Assembly: GCF_016802865.1 (NCBI RefSeq)
Contig: NZ_JAEVHM010000006.1
Span: forward strand, 1-64,000
Length of the DNA: 64,000 nt
Source of the DNA: Micromonospora parastrephiae
GTDB taxonomy: Bacteria; Actinomycetota; Actinomycetes; Mycobacteriales; Micromonosporaceae
Reading direction: 5' to 3'
The translations under genes and the position numbers were made by a program. The number at the start of each line of letters is the position of its first letter. Positions within the stretch are counted from its first letter, which is position 1. The notes under the pieces were generated by a model that worked only from the letters and a program-made list of their open reading frames with translations, searched no databases and was not told the DNA's origin. This document shows positions 51,380-61,769 of this stretch, one piece after another.

Positions 51380-51411
51380 TGCGCCTGGGCCGGGCTCAGT
51401 CGGAGCTGGAG

Positions 51412-51490
51412 ATGATCGACTCGGCTTTCCTGGTGTCGGGGCGTCCGGGACGGACGGTTACCCCGATTTCAAGAAGCCGGAGTCGATCAT
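51412..51490. repeat. Nested imperfect inverted repeat between DUF397 and araA
   Basis: Arms of 30 bp (51412-51441 and 51461-51490) share ATGATCGACTC, GGCTT and TCGGGG with a few differences. The 19 bp between them contain a perfect CGTCCG-GGA-CGGACG hairpin. The 79-bp element is 24 bp from the araA stop. It could be the araA terminator or a REP-like intergenic repeat. Confidence 0.5.
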
Positions 51491-51513
51491 GCGGGCGCGT
51501 CGGCAACTGCGCT

Positions 51514-53016
51514 TCAGAAGCCTCGGGCCAACCGGTAGTAGGCCTGGTTCCAGCGGATCTCGTCGGCGAAGCGACGGGGCTGGGTGTCGGCGTCGATCAC
51601 GACAAGCTCGGTACGGCTCATCTCGGCCAGGTCGTGCAACTCCTCCACACCCACCGCCTGGGACAGCACGGTGTGGTGCGGTGCGCCAGCGGTGATCCAC
51701 GCCTCGGCCGAACCGGGCAGGTCGGGTCGCGGGCGCCACACGGCGCGGGCCACCGGCAGCCGGCGCAGCGGCTGGGGCGGAGCGACCACGTCGATCTCGT
51801 TGGCCACGAGCCGGAAGCGCTCGCCCATGTCGGCCAGCCCGAGCACCACCGCCGGGCCGGGAGCGGCGTCGAAGACGAGCCGGACCGGATCCTCCCGCCC
51901 GCCGATGCTCAGCGGGTGGATCTCCACGTTCGGCACGCCGGCGGCGATGGTCGGACAGACCTCCAGCATGTGGGCCCCGAGCACCAGCTCCTCGCCCGGG
52001 GTGAGGTCGTAGGTGTAGTCCTCCATGAACGACGTCCCGCCGTCCACACCCACCGACATCGCCTTGAGGGTGTGCACCAGCACGGAGGTCTTCCAGTCGC
52101 CCTCGCCACCGAAGCCGTAGCCGTCCGCCATCAGCCGCTGCACCGCGATGCCGGGCAGCTGACGCAGGCCACCGAGGTCCTCGAAGTTCGTCGTGAACGC
52201 CCGGAACCCGCCCTCGTCCAGGAAGGCGCGCATGCCCAGCTCCAGCCGGGCCGCGTACCGCAGGGAGTCGTGCTGCGCTCCCCCGACGACCAGACTCGGA
52301 ACGACCCGGTAGGTGTCCTCGTACTCCTTGACGAGGTCGTCCACCTGCGCGTCGGTGACCTCGCCGACCACCTCGACCAGGTCGTTGACGCCGTAGGTGT
52401 TGACCGACACCCCGAACCGCAGCTCCGCCTCGACCTTGTCGCCCTCGGTCACCGCGACGTCGCGCATGTTGTCGCCGAAACGGGCCAGCCGCAACGACCG
52501 CATCGCCGACCAGCCGAGCGCCGCGCGGGCCCACGCCCCGACCCGCGCGCTCACCCGCGGGTCGCTGACGTGCCCGGCCACCGTCTTGCGGGCCACACCG
52601 AGCCGGGTTTGGATGTACCCGAACTCGCGGTCGCCGTGCGCGGCCTGGTTCAGGTTCATGAAGTCCATGTCGATGTCGTTCCACGGCAACAGGACGTTGG
52701 CCTGGGTGTGCAGGTGCAGCAGCGGCGTCTGCAGCGCGTCCAGACCGGCGATCCACATCTTCGCCGGAGAGAAGGTGTGCATCCACGCGATAACCCCGAT
52801 GGCGCCCTGGGCGGCGGCGTCCCGACAGACCTGCAGGATCTCACCGCTGTTGGTCAGGACGGGCTTCCAGACCACCCGGGCGGGAATCTGCGGCGAGTCG
52901 TCGAGGGCGGCCGCGATCTGACGGGACTGCTCGGCGACCTGCCGGAGCGTCTCCTCGCCGTACATGCCTTGGCTGCCGGTGAGGAACCAGATCTCGGGTT
53001 CGGTGTGTGGTGCCAT
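51514..53016 (-). CDS. araA: L-arabinose isomerase
   Basis: 500 residues from ATG 53016, the usual AraA length. The start [20 protein letters not shown], the [14 protein letters not shown] segment and the metal-site region [20 protein letters not shown] and [10 protein letters not shown] are characteristic. The enzyme converts L-arabinose to L-ribulose in the cytoplasm with Mn2+. It is the seventh and last gene of the arabinose operon, 26 bp after a permease gene, so the pathway enzymes AraB, AraD and AraA flank the transporter genes. Confidence 0.97.
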   Translation of the reverse strand: MAPHTEPEIWFLTGSQGMYGEETLRQVAEQSRQIAAALDDSPQIPARVVWKPVLTNSGEILQVCRDAAAQGAIGVIAWMHTFSPAKMWIAGLDALQTPLLHLHTQANVLLPWNDIDMDFMNLNQAAHGDREFGYIQTRLGVARKTVAGHVSDPRVSARVGAWARAALGWSAMRSLRLARFGDNMRDVAVTEGDKVEAELRFGVSVNTYGVNDLVEVVGEVTDAQVDDLVKEYEDTYRVVPSLVVGGAQHDSLRYAARLELGMRAFLDEGGFRAFTTNFEDLGGLRQLPGIAVQRLMADGYGFGGEGDWKTSVLVHTLKAMSVGVDGGTSFMEDYTYDLTPGEELVLGAHMLEVCPTIAAGVPNVEIHPLSIGGREDPVRLVFDAAPGPAVVLGLADMGERFRLVANEIDVVAPPQPLRRLPVARAVWRPRPDLPGSAEAWITAGAPHHTVLSQAVGVEELHDLAEMSRTELVVIDADTQPRRFADEIRWNQAYYRLARGF

Positions 53017-53042
53017 GGGGTTGCCTTCCGCGAGAGGGGCGG

Positions 53043-54032
53043 TCACTTGTAACGGATTCCGATGAGGCGCTGGAGGAGGATGAACGCGAAGAGCAGACCG
53101 CCGATCACGATCTTGGTCCACCAGGAGTTGAGGCTCCCGTCGAAGGTGATCAGGGTCTGGATCACGCCCAGGACCAGGACGCCGAGCACCGTGCCGAAGA
53201 CGTATCCCGAACCGCCGGTGAGCACCGTGCCTCCGATGACCACGGCGGCGATGACGTCCAGCTCCATGCCGACGGCGATCAGCGGCGCGCCGGAGAGGGT
53301 GTAGAAGGACAGCAGGATCCCGCCGATCGCGGAGCACAGGCCGCTGATCGTGTAGACGGCGATCCGGGTCCGCCCCACCGGCAGGCCCATCAGCAGGGCC
53401 GACTGGGGGTTGCCGCCGATGGCGTACACGTTGCGCCCGAGCCGGGTGTAGGCCAGCGTGTACGCGGCGACGGCGACCACGACGAAGGCGATCAGCACGC
53501 TGATCGAGACGAAGTTGCCCCGGGGATCACCGATCCGCTCCTGCGAAATCCTGGTCCAGAACCCGTCGGTGATCGGGATGGACGAGCCGGAGATGAACGT
53601 GCACATCCCCCGGGCGAAGAACATCCCGGCCAGCGTGACGATGAACGGCTGGATCTCGAAGAAGTGGATGGCGCAACCCATCAGCAGGCCGAGCGTCGGG
53701 CCGATGAGCAGGGCGATGACGAGCACCAGCGCCGCCGGCAGACCCTCCTGGAGCAGCCACGCCGACACCATCGCCGTCATGGCCACGACGGACCCGACCG
53801 ACAGGTCGATGCCGCCGGTGAGGATCACGAAGGTCATCCCGATCGCGACGACGAGCAGGAAGCCGTTGTCGATGAAGACGTTGAAGATGACCTGCACGTT
53901 GGAGAACGCCGTGTACTGGGACACGCCGATGCCGTACATGACCAGCAGGAGGGCGAGCGTGGCCAGGACCGGTATCTGCCGCCTCGGCAACCGGAGGCGG
54001 GCACGACCAGCGGTGAGCGATCCAGTGGTCAT
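53043..54032 (-). CDS. Sugar ABC transporter permease, YjfF-like (CUT2), arabinose operon
   Basis: 329 residues. ATG 54032 overlaps the preceding permease stop (ATGA). It has about ten membrane segments with [31 protein letters not shown] and [17 protein letters not shown]. The short length and the pairing with a second permease match YjfF of the E. coli galactofuranose importer YtfQRT-YjfF. The two permeases probably form a heterodimeric channel. Arabinofuranose or another furanose pentose is the inferred substrate. Confidence 0.9.
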   Translation of the reverse strand: MTTGSLTAGRARLRLPRRQIPVLATLALLLVMYGIGVSQYTAFSNVQVIFNVFIDNGFLLVVAIGMTFVILTGGIDLSVGSVVAMTAMVSAWLLQEGLPAALVLVIALLIGPTLGLLMGCAIHFFEIQPFIVTLAGMFFARGMCTFISGSSIPITDGFWTRISQERIGDPRGNFVSISVLIAFVVVAVAAYTLAYTRLGRNVYAIGGNPQSALLMGLPVGRTRIAVYTISGLCSAIGGILLSFYTLSGAPLIAVGMELDVIAAVVIGGTVLTGGSGYVFGTVLGVLVLGVIQTLITFDGSLNSWWTKIVIGGLLFAFILLQRLIGIRYK

Positions 54033-55095
54033 GCCGGCACCTGCTCCTTCGGCTTGTCGGCGATGGCGTTGGGCGTCGGAACGTTTCGCCTGCGGCGGGT
54101 GAACCGGGCCCGGAAGGCCGGCGCCTGGATGAGGCAGACGGCGATGACGACGACCGCCTTGAACAGCAGCGAGGTCTGCGGTGAGATGTCCATGGCGTAC
54201 ACCGTCGTGGTCAGGGTTTGGATGATCAGCGCGCCGATGATCGTGCCGCTGAGGAAGAACCGCCCGCCGGCGAGGGACGTACCGCCGATGACGACCGCGA
54301 GGATGGCGTCCAGCTCCACCCAGAGGCCGACGGCGTTGCCGTCGGCACTGGAGACGTTGGCCGTCATCATGAATCCGGCGATCGCGGCGCAGGCGGCGCT
54401 GAGCACGTACGCGAGGAAGACGACCCGGCCGGAGCGGATGCCGGCCAGTCGGCTCGCCTCGGCGTTACCGCCCACCGATTCGACGATCATCCCGAGTGCG
54501 GTGCGACGCGTGAACGCGGCGACGACCAGGGCCGCGGCCAGGGCGATGAAGATGGCCAGCGGCAGGGTCAACAGGTGGCCCAGCCCGATCGCCCGGAACG
54601 GCTCGGAGTTGATGGTGATGATCTGCCCCTGGGTGATCAGCTGGGCGAGGCCCCGGCCGGCCACCATCAGGATCAGGGTGGCGATGATCGGTTGGATCCC
54701 GATGACGGCCACCAGCACCCCGTTCCAGGCGCCGAGCACGAGCGCGACCCCGAACGCCATCGCGAGGGCGGCCAGCACCACGGCAAGACTGTTCTGGTCG
54801 GGTTGCTTGCTGATGTACATGCAGGCGATCGCGCCGCTGATCGCGCAGACCGACCCGACCGACAGATCGATGCCGCCGGTCGAGATGACCAGGGTCATGC
54901 CCAGCGCGACGAGGATCAGCGGCGCGCTCAGCCGCAGGATGTCGATCGGCGAACCGTACAGGTGCCCGTCCTTGAGCTCGATGGACAGGAAACCGGGCCG
55001 GTAGATCGTGTTCGCGGCGAGCATGACGACGAGCACGGCGGCGGGCCAGAACAGGCGGTGACCGGTCACCGCCCGGTAGCGGCCCATGGTGGCGT

Positions 55096-55099
<4 letters not shown>
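54029..55099 (-). CDS. Sugar ABC transporter permease, YtfT-like (CUT2), arabinose operon
   Basis: 356 residues from ATG 55099, overlapping the ATPase stop. CUT2 motifs are [34 protein letters not shown] and ESVGGNAEASRLAGIRS. The long C-terminal tail after the last membrane segment is rich in Arg and ends KEQVPA. YtfT partners YjfF in the furanose importer; the gene order here (SBP, ATPase, YtfT-like, YjfF-like) is the same as ytfQ-ytfR-ytfT-yjfF. Confidence 0.9.
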
Positions 55100-56637
<1,538 letters not shown>

Positions 56638-56690
56638 CCCATCAGACCTCTTCTGGGTTGTCGACACGGAAGGGCCGCTGCGCTCCCGCG

Positions 56691-56823
56691 ACGCCCGCCC
56701 GGTCGTCCCTGGGGGTCGCTCGGGCGGGCGTGGTACGGGGTGGTCGCGGGCCAAGCCCGGTCCGTTTCGGGTATGGAGGCGACGCGGCGGGGCCGCCACG
56801 CGAACGCGGCGACCCCGTCGTCG
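56691..56823 (-). terminator. Hairpins between binding-protein and ATPase genes (possible attenuator)
   Basis: The 187-bp gap within the operon holds two GC hairpins. One, at about 56780-56823, follows the binding-protein stop directly. The other has an 11-bp stem (56691-56701 with 56721-56731, ACGCCCGCCCG and its complement). Such structures commonly raise binding-protein expression over that of the downstream membrane components. Confidence 0.5.
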
Positions 56824-56824
56824 A

Positions 56825-57826
56825 TCAGTACTTACGGTTGGGCAGCGCTTCCTTGGCCTGCTCAGTCGTGAAGGTGGTCTCCTCAGTCTCGATCCGGGCA
56901 GGCACCTCCTCGCCGGCGTGGACCTTCTTGGCGAGGTCCATGAGCTGCGGGCCGAGCAGCGGGCTGCACTCCGCGATGAAGTTGAACTTCCCGTCGGCGA
57001 GAGCCTGCATGCCGTCCTTCACGGCGTCGACCGTGATGATGGTGATGTCCTTGCCGGGCACCTTGCCGGCGGCGGTGATCGCCTCGAGCGCGCCCAGACC
57101 CATGTCGTCGTTGTGCGCGAACAGCACGTCGATCTTCGGGTTGGCCTTGAGGAACTGCTCCATCACCTGCTTGCCGCCGGCCCGGGTGAAGTCACCCGGC
57201 TGGGAGGCGATGATCTTCAGGTTCGGGTTGGCGGCGATCGCCTCGCCGAAGCCCTTCTTGCGATCGTTCGCCGGCGCCGCACCGGTGTTGCCCTGCAACT
57301 CCACAATGTTCACCGGGCCTGAGGCGGTCTTCTTCTGCTCGACCAGCCACTCACCGGCGAGCCGGCCCTCCTTGACGAAGTCCGAGCCGAGGAACGTCTT
57401 GTACAGGGACTTGTCGGCCGAGTCCACCGAGCGGTCGGTCAGGATGACCGGGATGCCCGCGTCCTTGGCCTCCTTGAGCACGGTGTCCCACCCGGACTCC
57501 ACCACCGGCGAGAAGGCGATCACGTCGACCTTCTGCTGGATGTAGTTGCGGATCGCCTTGATCTGGTTTTCCTGCTTCTGCTGCGCGTCGTCGAACTTCA
57601 GCTCGATCCCCGCCGCGGCGGCGGACTCCTTGATCGAGGTGGTGTTCGCGGTACGCCACCCACTCTCCGCACCGACCTGGGAGAAGCCCAGCGTGATCTT
57701 GCCGTCGTCCTTGGAGCCACCGCCGGTGTCGCTGTTGCCGCAGGCCGCCACGCCGCCGACCAGCAGCACGCTGGCGAGAACCGCGACAGCGCGCCACGGA
57801 GCGGACTGCGTTCGCATCTTTCCCAT
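56825..57826 (-). CDS. Sugar ABC transporter substrate-binding lipoprotein, YtfQ-like, arabinose operon
   Basis: 333 residues from ATG 57826, after AAGGAG. The lipobox is GGVAAC. The mature start ITLGFSQVGAESGWRTANT is the YtfQ signature. Later VDVIAFSPVVESGWDTVLKE, IPVILTDRSVDS and VLFAHNDDMGLGALEAI agree. YtfQ of E. coli binds galactofuranose, a five-membered ring sugar; in an arabinose operon the likely ligand is arabinofuranose. It is the third gene of the operon, 129 bp after araD. Confidence 0.9.
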   Translation of the reverse strand: MGKMRTQSAPWRAVAVLASVLLVGGVAACGNSDTGGGSKDDGKITLGFSQVGAESGWRTANTTSIKESAAAAGIELKFDDAQQKQENQIKAIRNYIQQKVDVIAFSPVVESGWDTVLKEAKDAGIPVILTDRSVDSADKSLYKTFLGSDFVKEGRLAGEWLVEQKKTASGPVNIVELQGNTGAAPANDRKKGFGEAIAANPNLKIIASQPGDFTRAGGKQVMEQFLKANPKIDVLFAHNDDMGLGALEAITAAGKVPGKDITIITVDAVKDGMQALADGKFNFIAECSPLLGPQLMDLAKKVHAGEEVPARIETEETTFTTEQAKEALPNRKY

Positions 57827-57955
57827 CGAATCTCCTTGGCTGGATGTGGTGGGTAACCGCGCCAACCGCCGAGGTGCGAAAGAGCGGCGTACGCGGGTGG
57901 TGCGTGCTGGTACGTCGTGGTGCAGACCGACAGGTCCCGGATGGCCGGTGCAGGG

Positions 57956-58648
57956 TCAGGAACCCGCCGGTGCGACTGGTTGTTGACCGTAGACGTTCTG
58001 GTACCGGTCATAAAGAGCATCGATGTCCGCCTGCGCCATCGGCACCGGCTGCCCGAGGGTGTGGGCCAGGTGCGCGGTACGGGCCACGTCCTCACACATC
58101 ACCGCCGCCTTGACCGCCGCGCGGGCGTCGCGGCCGATGGTGAACACGCCGTGGTTACGCATCAGCACCGCGGGCGAGCGGTGCCCGGAGAGCGTGGCGA
58201 CGATGCCCTTGCCGATGTCGTCACCGCCGATCAGCGCGAACGGGCCGATCGGGATCTCCCCACCGAACTCGTCGGCCTGTGCGGTGAGGTGGCAGGGAAT
58301 CGACTCCCCACACGCCGCCCAGGCGGTCGCGTACGAGCTGTGCGTGTGCACGACGCCACCGACCTCCGGCATGGCCCGGTAGACGTAGGCGTGGGCGGCG
58401 GTGTCGCTGGACGGGGCGAAGTCCCCCTCGACGAGAACGCCGTCGAGGTCGCACACCACCATCGTGGCCGCGGTGAGGTCGTCGTAGCTCACCCCGCTCG
58501 GCTTGATCACCATCAGGTCCTGGCCGGGGACGCGCGCGGAGACGTTGCCGGACGTCCAGGCGACCAGGTTGTACCGCGTCAACTCGGCGTGCAGGCGGGC
58601 GACGGTCTCGCGCAGCTCGCCGATCTGTCGGCTCACCTCGGCGTTCAT
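57956..58648 (-). CDS. araD: L-ribulose-5-phosphate 4-epimerase
   Basis: 230 residues. ATG 58648 overlaps the araB stop (ATGA). Class II aldolase/epimerase zinc ligands His101 and His103 (VVHTHSSYAT) and His166 (LMRNHGVF) are present, with the phosphate-binding TSGNVSARV and KPSGVSYDDL and the C-terminal ALYDRYQNVYGQ that carries the catalytic Tyr. It converts L-ribulose 5-phosphate to D-xylulose 5-phosphate, the entry to the pentose phosphate pathway. Confidence 0.96.
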   Translation of the reverse strand: MNAEVSRQIGELRETVARLHAELTRYNLVAWTSGNVSARVPGQDLMVIKPSGVSYDDLTAATMVVCDLDGVLVEGDFAPSSDTAAHAYVYRAMPEVGGVVHTHSSYATAWAACGESIPCHLTAQADEFGGEIPIGPFALIGGDDIGKGIVATLSGHRSPAVLMRNHGVFTIGRDARAAVKAAVMCEDVARTAHLAHTLGQPVPMAQADIDALYDRYQNVYGQQPVAPAGS

Positions 58649-60324
58649 GCGACAACCTCCAGCGCGGTCTCATGCGTGGTGGCGGCCTCGACCGCCGCGT
58701 TCCGGATCGCCCGTAGACGGAGCATCACGTCGTTGCCGCCGCGTCCGAAGTGGTCGTGCAGCGTCCGGTACTCGGCGTAGAGCGCGTCGTAGGCCCGCGC
58801 CCGGTCGGGATCCGGACGGTAGACGGCCTCGTGCACGCGTCCCATCGCCTGCGACGCCTCGTGGACCGAGGGATACTCGCCGGCGGCGACGGCGGCATGG
58901 ATCGCCGAGCCCAACGCCGGCCCCTGCGACGAGGCGATGATGTTCAGTGGTCGCCGGGTCACGTCGGCGTAGATCTGCATCAGCAGCGCGTTGTTGGTGA
59001 GGCCACCGGCGATCACCAGGTCGTTCACCGGGACTCCGGCGTCGACGAACGCCTCGATGATCATCCGCGTGCCGTAGGCGGTGGACTCCAGCAGCGCCCG
59101 GTAGATGTCCTGCGGCCGGGTGGCCAGAGTCATGCCGACGATCATCCCGCTGAGGTCGTGGTTGACCAGCAGGGAACGGTTGCCATTCCACCAGTCCAGC
59201 GCGATCAGGCCGTGCGCGCCGACCGGCTGGCTCGCCGCCAGCTCGGTCAGGCGTTCGTGCGAGTCGACGCCGGCCGGAGCCGCGTGCTCGACGAACCAGC
59301 CGAAGATGTCACCGACTCCGCTCTGGCCGGCCTCGTAACCCCACGCGCCGGGGCTGATGCCGCCGTCGACGACGCCGCACATCCCGGCCACCTCGGCGAC
59401 GTGGGTGCCGTTGACCACGTGACAGGTCGAGGTACCCATGATCGCGACGAGTCGACCGGGCTCCACAGCCTGCGCGGACGCCGCGGTGACGTGCGCGTCG
59501 ACGTTGCCGACGGCCACCGCGATCCCCTCCGGCAGGCCGGTCCACGCGGCGGCCTGGGCGGTGAGCGCACCGGCCCGGGCCCCGAGGGGCAGCAACGGAC
59601 CGTCCAGCTTGGCCACGAAGTCGCCGAAGTCCGGGTTGAGCGCGGTCAGGAAACCCTCGGATGGGTAGGTGCCATCCTGCAGGATGCCCTTGTAACCGGC
59701 CGTGCAGACGTTGCGGGTCTCGGTGCCGCTGAGCTGCCAGACGATCCAGTCGGCCGCCTCGACGAAGCGCTCGGCCCGGTGGTAGACCTCCGGGTCCTCC
59801 TCCAGCATCTGCAGGCCCTTGGCGAACTGCCACTCGGCGGAGATCTTGCCGCCGTACCGGCCGATCCACGGCTCAGCCCGCTCGTGGGCCAGCGCGTTGA
59901 TCCGGTCGGCGTGCGGCTGCGCGGCGTGGTGCTTCCAGAGCTTCACCCAGGCGTGTGGCCGGTCGCGCAGCTCGGCTGTCTCGCAGAGCGGAGTGCCGTC
60001 GGCGAGCGTCGGCAGCACCGTGCAGGCGGTGAAGTCGATGCCGATGCCGACCACCGCCGCCGGGTCCACCCCCGCGGCGGACACCGCCGCCGGAACGGCG
60101 TACCGCAGCACGTCGCGGTAGTCCTCGGGGTTCTGCAGGGCCCAGTCCGGCGGAAGCGGTCGACCTCCCGGAAGCGCCGTGCTGATAACTGCGTCGCCGT
60201 ACTCGTGCACCGCGGTCCCCAGCTCGGCGCCATCGCCGACCCGGACCACCAGAGCTCGTCCGGACAGGGTGCCGAAGTCGACACCGACGACGTAGCGGTC
60301 GCCAGCTCCGTCCACACGGTTCAT
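58645..60324 (-). CDS. araB: L-ribulokinase
   Basis: 559 residues from ATG 60324, 5 bases after GGAGGTG. FGGY-kinase motifs are VVGVDFGTLSGRALVV (phosphate 1), GIGIDFTACTVLP, IMGTSTCHVVNG (phosphate 2), DWWNGNRSLL and VIAGGLTNNALLMQ (adenosine). The GTLSGRA and TACT segments are those of ribulokinases rather than xylulokinases. It phosphorylates L-ribulose with ATP. It is the first gene of the seven-gene operon araB-araD-SBP-ATPase-permease-permease-araA. Confidence 0.96.
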   Translation of the reverse strand: MNRVDGAGDRYVVGVDFGTLSGRALVVRVGDGAELGTAVHEYGDAVISTALPGGRPLPPDWALQNPEDYRDVLRYAVPAAVSAAGVDPAAVVGIGIDFTACTVLPTLADGTPLCETAELRDRPHAWVKLWKHHAAQPHADRINALAHERAEPWIGRYGGKISAEWQFAKGLQMLEEDPEVYHRAERFVEAADWIVWQLSGTETRNVCTAGYKGILQDGTYPSEGFLTALNPDFGDFVAKLDGPLLPLGARAGALTAQAAAWTGLPEGIAVAVGNVDAHVTAASAQAVEPGRLVAIMGTSTCHVVNGTHVAEVAGMCGVVDGGISPGAWGYEAGQSGVGDIFGWFVEHAAPAGVDSHERLTELAASQPVGAHGLIALDWWNGNRSLLVNHDLSGMIVGMTLATRPQDIYRALLESTAYGTRMIIEAFVDAGVPVNDLVIAGGLTNNALLMQIYADVTRRPLNIIASSQGPALGSAIHAAVAAGEYPSVHEASQAMGRVHEAVYRPDPDRARAYDALYAEYRTLHDHFGRGGNDVMLRLRAIRNAAVEAATTHETALEVVA

Positions 60325-60351
60325 GTTCACCTCCACCGTTAACGGAGATAG

Positions 60352-60379
60352 TGTTAACGCTCACATCCAGACTCGTCAA
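60352..60379 (-). promoter_or_regulatory. Promoter of the ara operon with LacI-type operator
   Basis: The operator TGTTAACGCTCACA lies at 60352-60365, 28 bp before araB. On the minus strand TTGACG (60379-60374) is followed after 17 bp by TAACAC, so the operator fills the spacer and the -10. A short palindrome CCGTTAACGG (60338-60347) lies between it and the ribosome site. The layout equals that of the importer promoter near 43800. Confidence 0.78.
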
Positions 60380-60613
60380 GACATCTGACCGCAACAGCTA
60401 CGTAACGGAACGCCGACGCCAGATCGACTCGGGCGCGTTGATATCGGAACGGTGCAAAACGCGCGATCCTGGTGTCGACCGCGGTGCGCGGCGACCGAGC
60501 GGACCGACGCGCGGCGGGCGGCGACTCGGGCGTCCCTCGCCAGGCAAAGCGACGGGTGCGGCGTTCCGCACTGCCGCGCGGGACCGTCTCATCGCGACCG
60601 CCCGCCGGCGGTT

Positions 60614-60637
60614 GGCGATGTCAGCGATAACATCGCC
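60614..60637. promoter_or_regulatory. LacI-type operator, upstream site 1
   Basis: TGTCAGCGATAACA (60619-60632) is embedded in a 24-bp outer palindrome whose arms are GGCGATGT and ACATCGCC. It lies 267 bp upstream of the ara promoter operator. Confidence 0.6.
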
Positions 60638-60750
60638 GGCGCGGCCCGCCCGCATGATCAGATCAATGGAACGACGCTCAGCCACACCGGGCTCGGAGCC
60701 GAGCGCTGCCGACGGCGGTACAGCCACCCCGCAGCCGGACCCCCGGCGCG

Positions 60751-60764
60751 TGTTATCGATAACA
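60751..60764. promoter_or_regulatory. LacI-type operator, upstream site 2
   Basis: TGTTATCGATAACA is a perfect palindrome identical to the distal GH43 site at 49608, 132 bp beyond site 1. Confidence 0.65.
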
Positions 60765-60919
60765 TTCGACGTTTCCATTCCGCCGCCGACCCGTGAGCGC
60801 CGGGCGTCGCGGTCGTGATCGACTCCGTGTCGGCGACGTCGCGCGCTCTCGGCGACCGGACCCGGAACCGTCGGCGACGTGGAGTGGATCATGCGCAGCC
60901 CGCGACACGGACAGCCGAC

Positions 60920-60936
60920 GCCCGGCCTCCCCGGGC
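60920..60936 (-). terminator. Short hairpin after the DrrB-like gene
   Basis: GCCCGG, a 5-base centre and CCGGGC form a 6-bp stem 44 bp beyond the permease stop on the minus strand. It is weak compared with other terminators here. Confidence 0.4.
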
Positions 60937-60980
60937 CGCCGTCGGTCGTCACGATCGCCGCGCGTCCGGCGCCTGCCGGA

Positions 60981-61769
60981 TCAGGCGGCCCGACTGCGGT
61001 TGTACAGGGCCTTCGCCCAGAGGAAGCAGACCACTGAGAGGACGGCGCACCAGGCGACCGCGAGGATCGCGTTGGTGCCGATCCCGGTGCCGAAGAGCAG
61101 GCCACGGAGGGTCTCCATGACGGGCGTGAACGGCTGGTAGTCGGCGAACCAGCGCACCGGCGTCGGCATGGAGTCGGTGGGGACGAACCCGCTGCCGAGG
61201 AACGGCAGGAGCACCAACGGCATGGGCAGGTTGCTCGCCGTCTCGACACTCTCGCTCACCAGGCCGAGGGCGACGGACAGCCAGGTGACCGCAAAGGTGA
61301 TCATGGCGAGGACGCCGAACACAGCGAGCCACTCGACCGGGTTGGCGGTGGGTCGGAACCCGACGAGCAGTGCCACGCCGGTGACAGCCGCGAGACTGAG
61401 CATCGTCTGGATCGCGCTGCCCAGCACGTGGGCGGTGAGGACCGAGGGCCGGAAGATCGCCATCGTACGGAAACGGGCGATGATGCCCTCGGTCATGTCC
61501 ATGGCGACCGAGATCGCGGTGCCCTGCGCCGCGCTGGCCACGGTGATGAGCAGGATGCCGGGGGTGACGTAGTTGGCGTAGTCGGCGCGGTCACCGGAGG
61601 GCCCGAGGCCGGCACCGAGCGTGCCACCGAAGACGTAGACGAACAGCAGCAGCAGGATGATCGGGATACCGATGAGCATGAGCGTCAACGACGGGTAGCG
61701 CCGCATGTGCAGGAGGTTGCGTCGCAGCATCGTGCTTGAGTCGCGGACGGCGAGGGTGAGGGTGCTCAT
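60981..61769 (-). CDS. ABC-2 type exporter permease, DrrB-like
   Basis: 262 residues. ATG 61769 overlaps the ATPase stop (ATGA). Six membrane segments are visible; GTAISVAMDMTEGIIARFRTM and PVMETLRGLLFGTGIGTNAI are the conserved ABC-2 EAA-like and C-terminal motifs of the DrrB group. It forms the channel for the DrrA-like ATPase. Drr systems export daunorubicin, but this group in actinomycetes covers many lipids and drugs, so the substrate is open. Confidence 0.9.
   Translation of the reverse strand: MSTLTLAVRDSSTMLRRNLLHMRRYPSLTLMLIGIPIILLLLFVYVFGGTLGAGLGPSGDRADYANYVTPGILLITVASAAQGTAISVAMDMTEGIIARFRTMAIFRPSVLTAHVLGSAIQTMLSLAAVTGVALLVGFRPTANPVEWLAVFGVLAMITFAVTWLSVALGLVSESVETASNLPMPLVLLPFLGSGFVPTDSMPTPVRWFADYQPFTPVMETLRGLLFGTGIGTNAILAVAWCAVLSVVCFLWAKALYNRSRAA

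Larger units (their letters stand above)
60380..60980. other. Gene-free region with two LacI-type operators
   Basis: About 600 bp between the ara promoter and the end of the DrrB-like gene. No frame has convincing codon use or a ribosome site. It contains operators at 60614-60637 and 60751-60764 and, at 60920-60936, the small hairpin GCCCGG-CCTCC-CCGGGC that may end the ABC exporter transcript. Confidence 0.55.

Noticed and set aside
51458..52786. 442-codon open frame on the minus strand in another frame of araA
   Set aside because: Overlaps the unambiguous araA coding frame and has no domain.
60398..61249. Open frame in the ara upstream region and across the DrrB-like gene
   Set aside because: Crosses two operators and antisense or out-of-frame parts of a real gene; no support.
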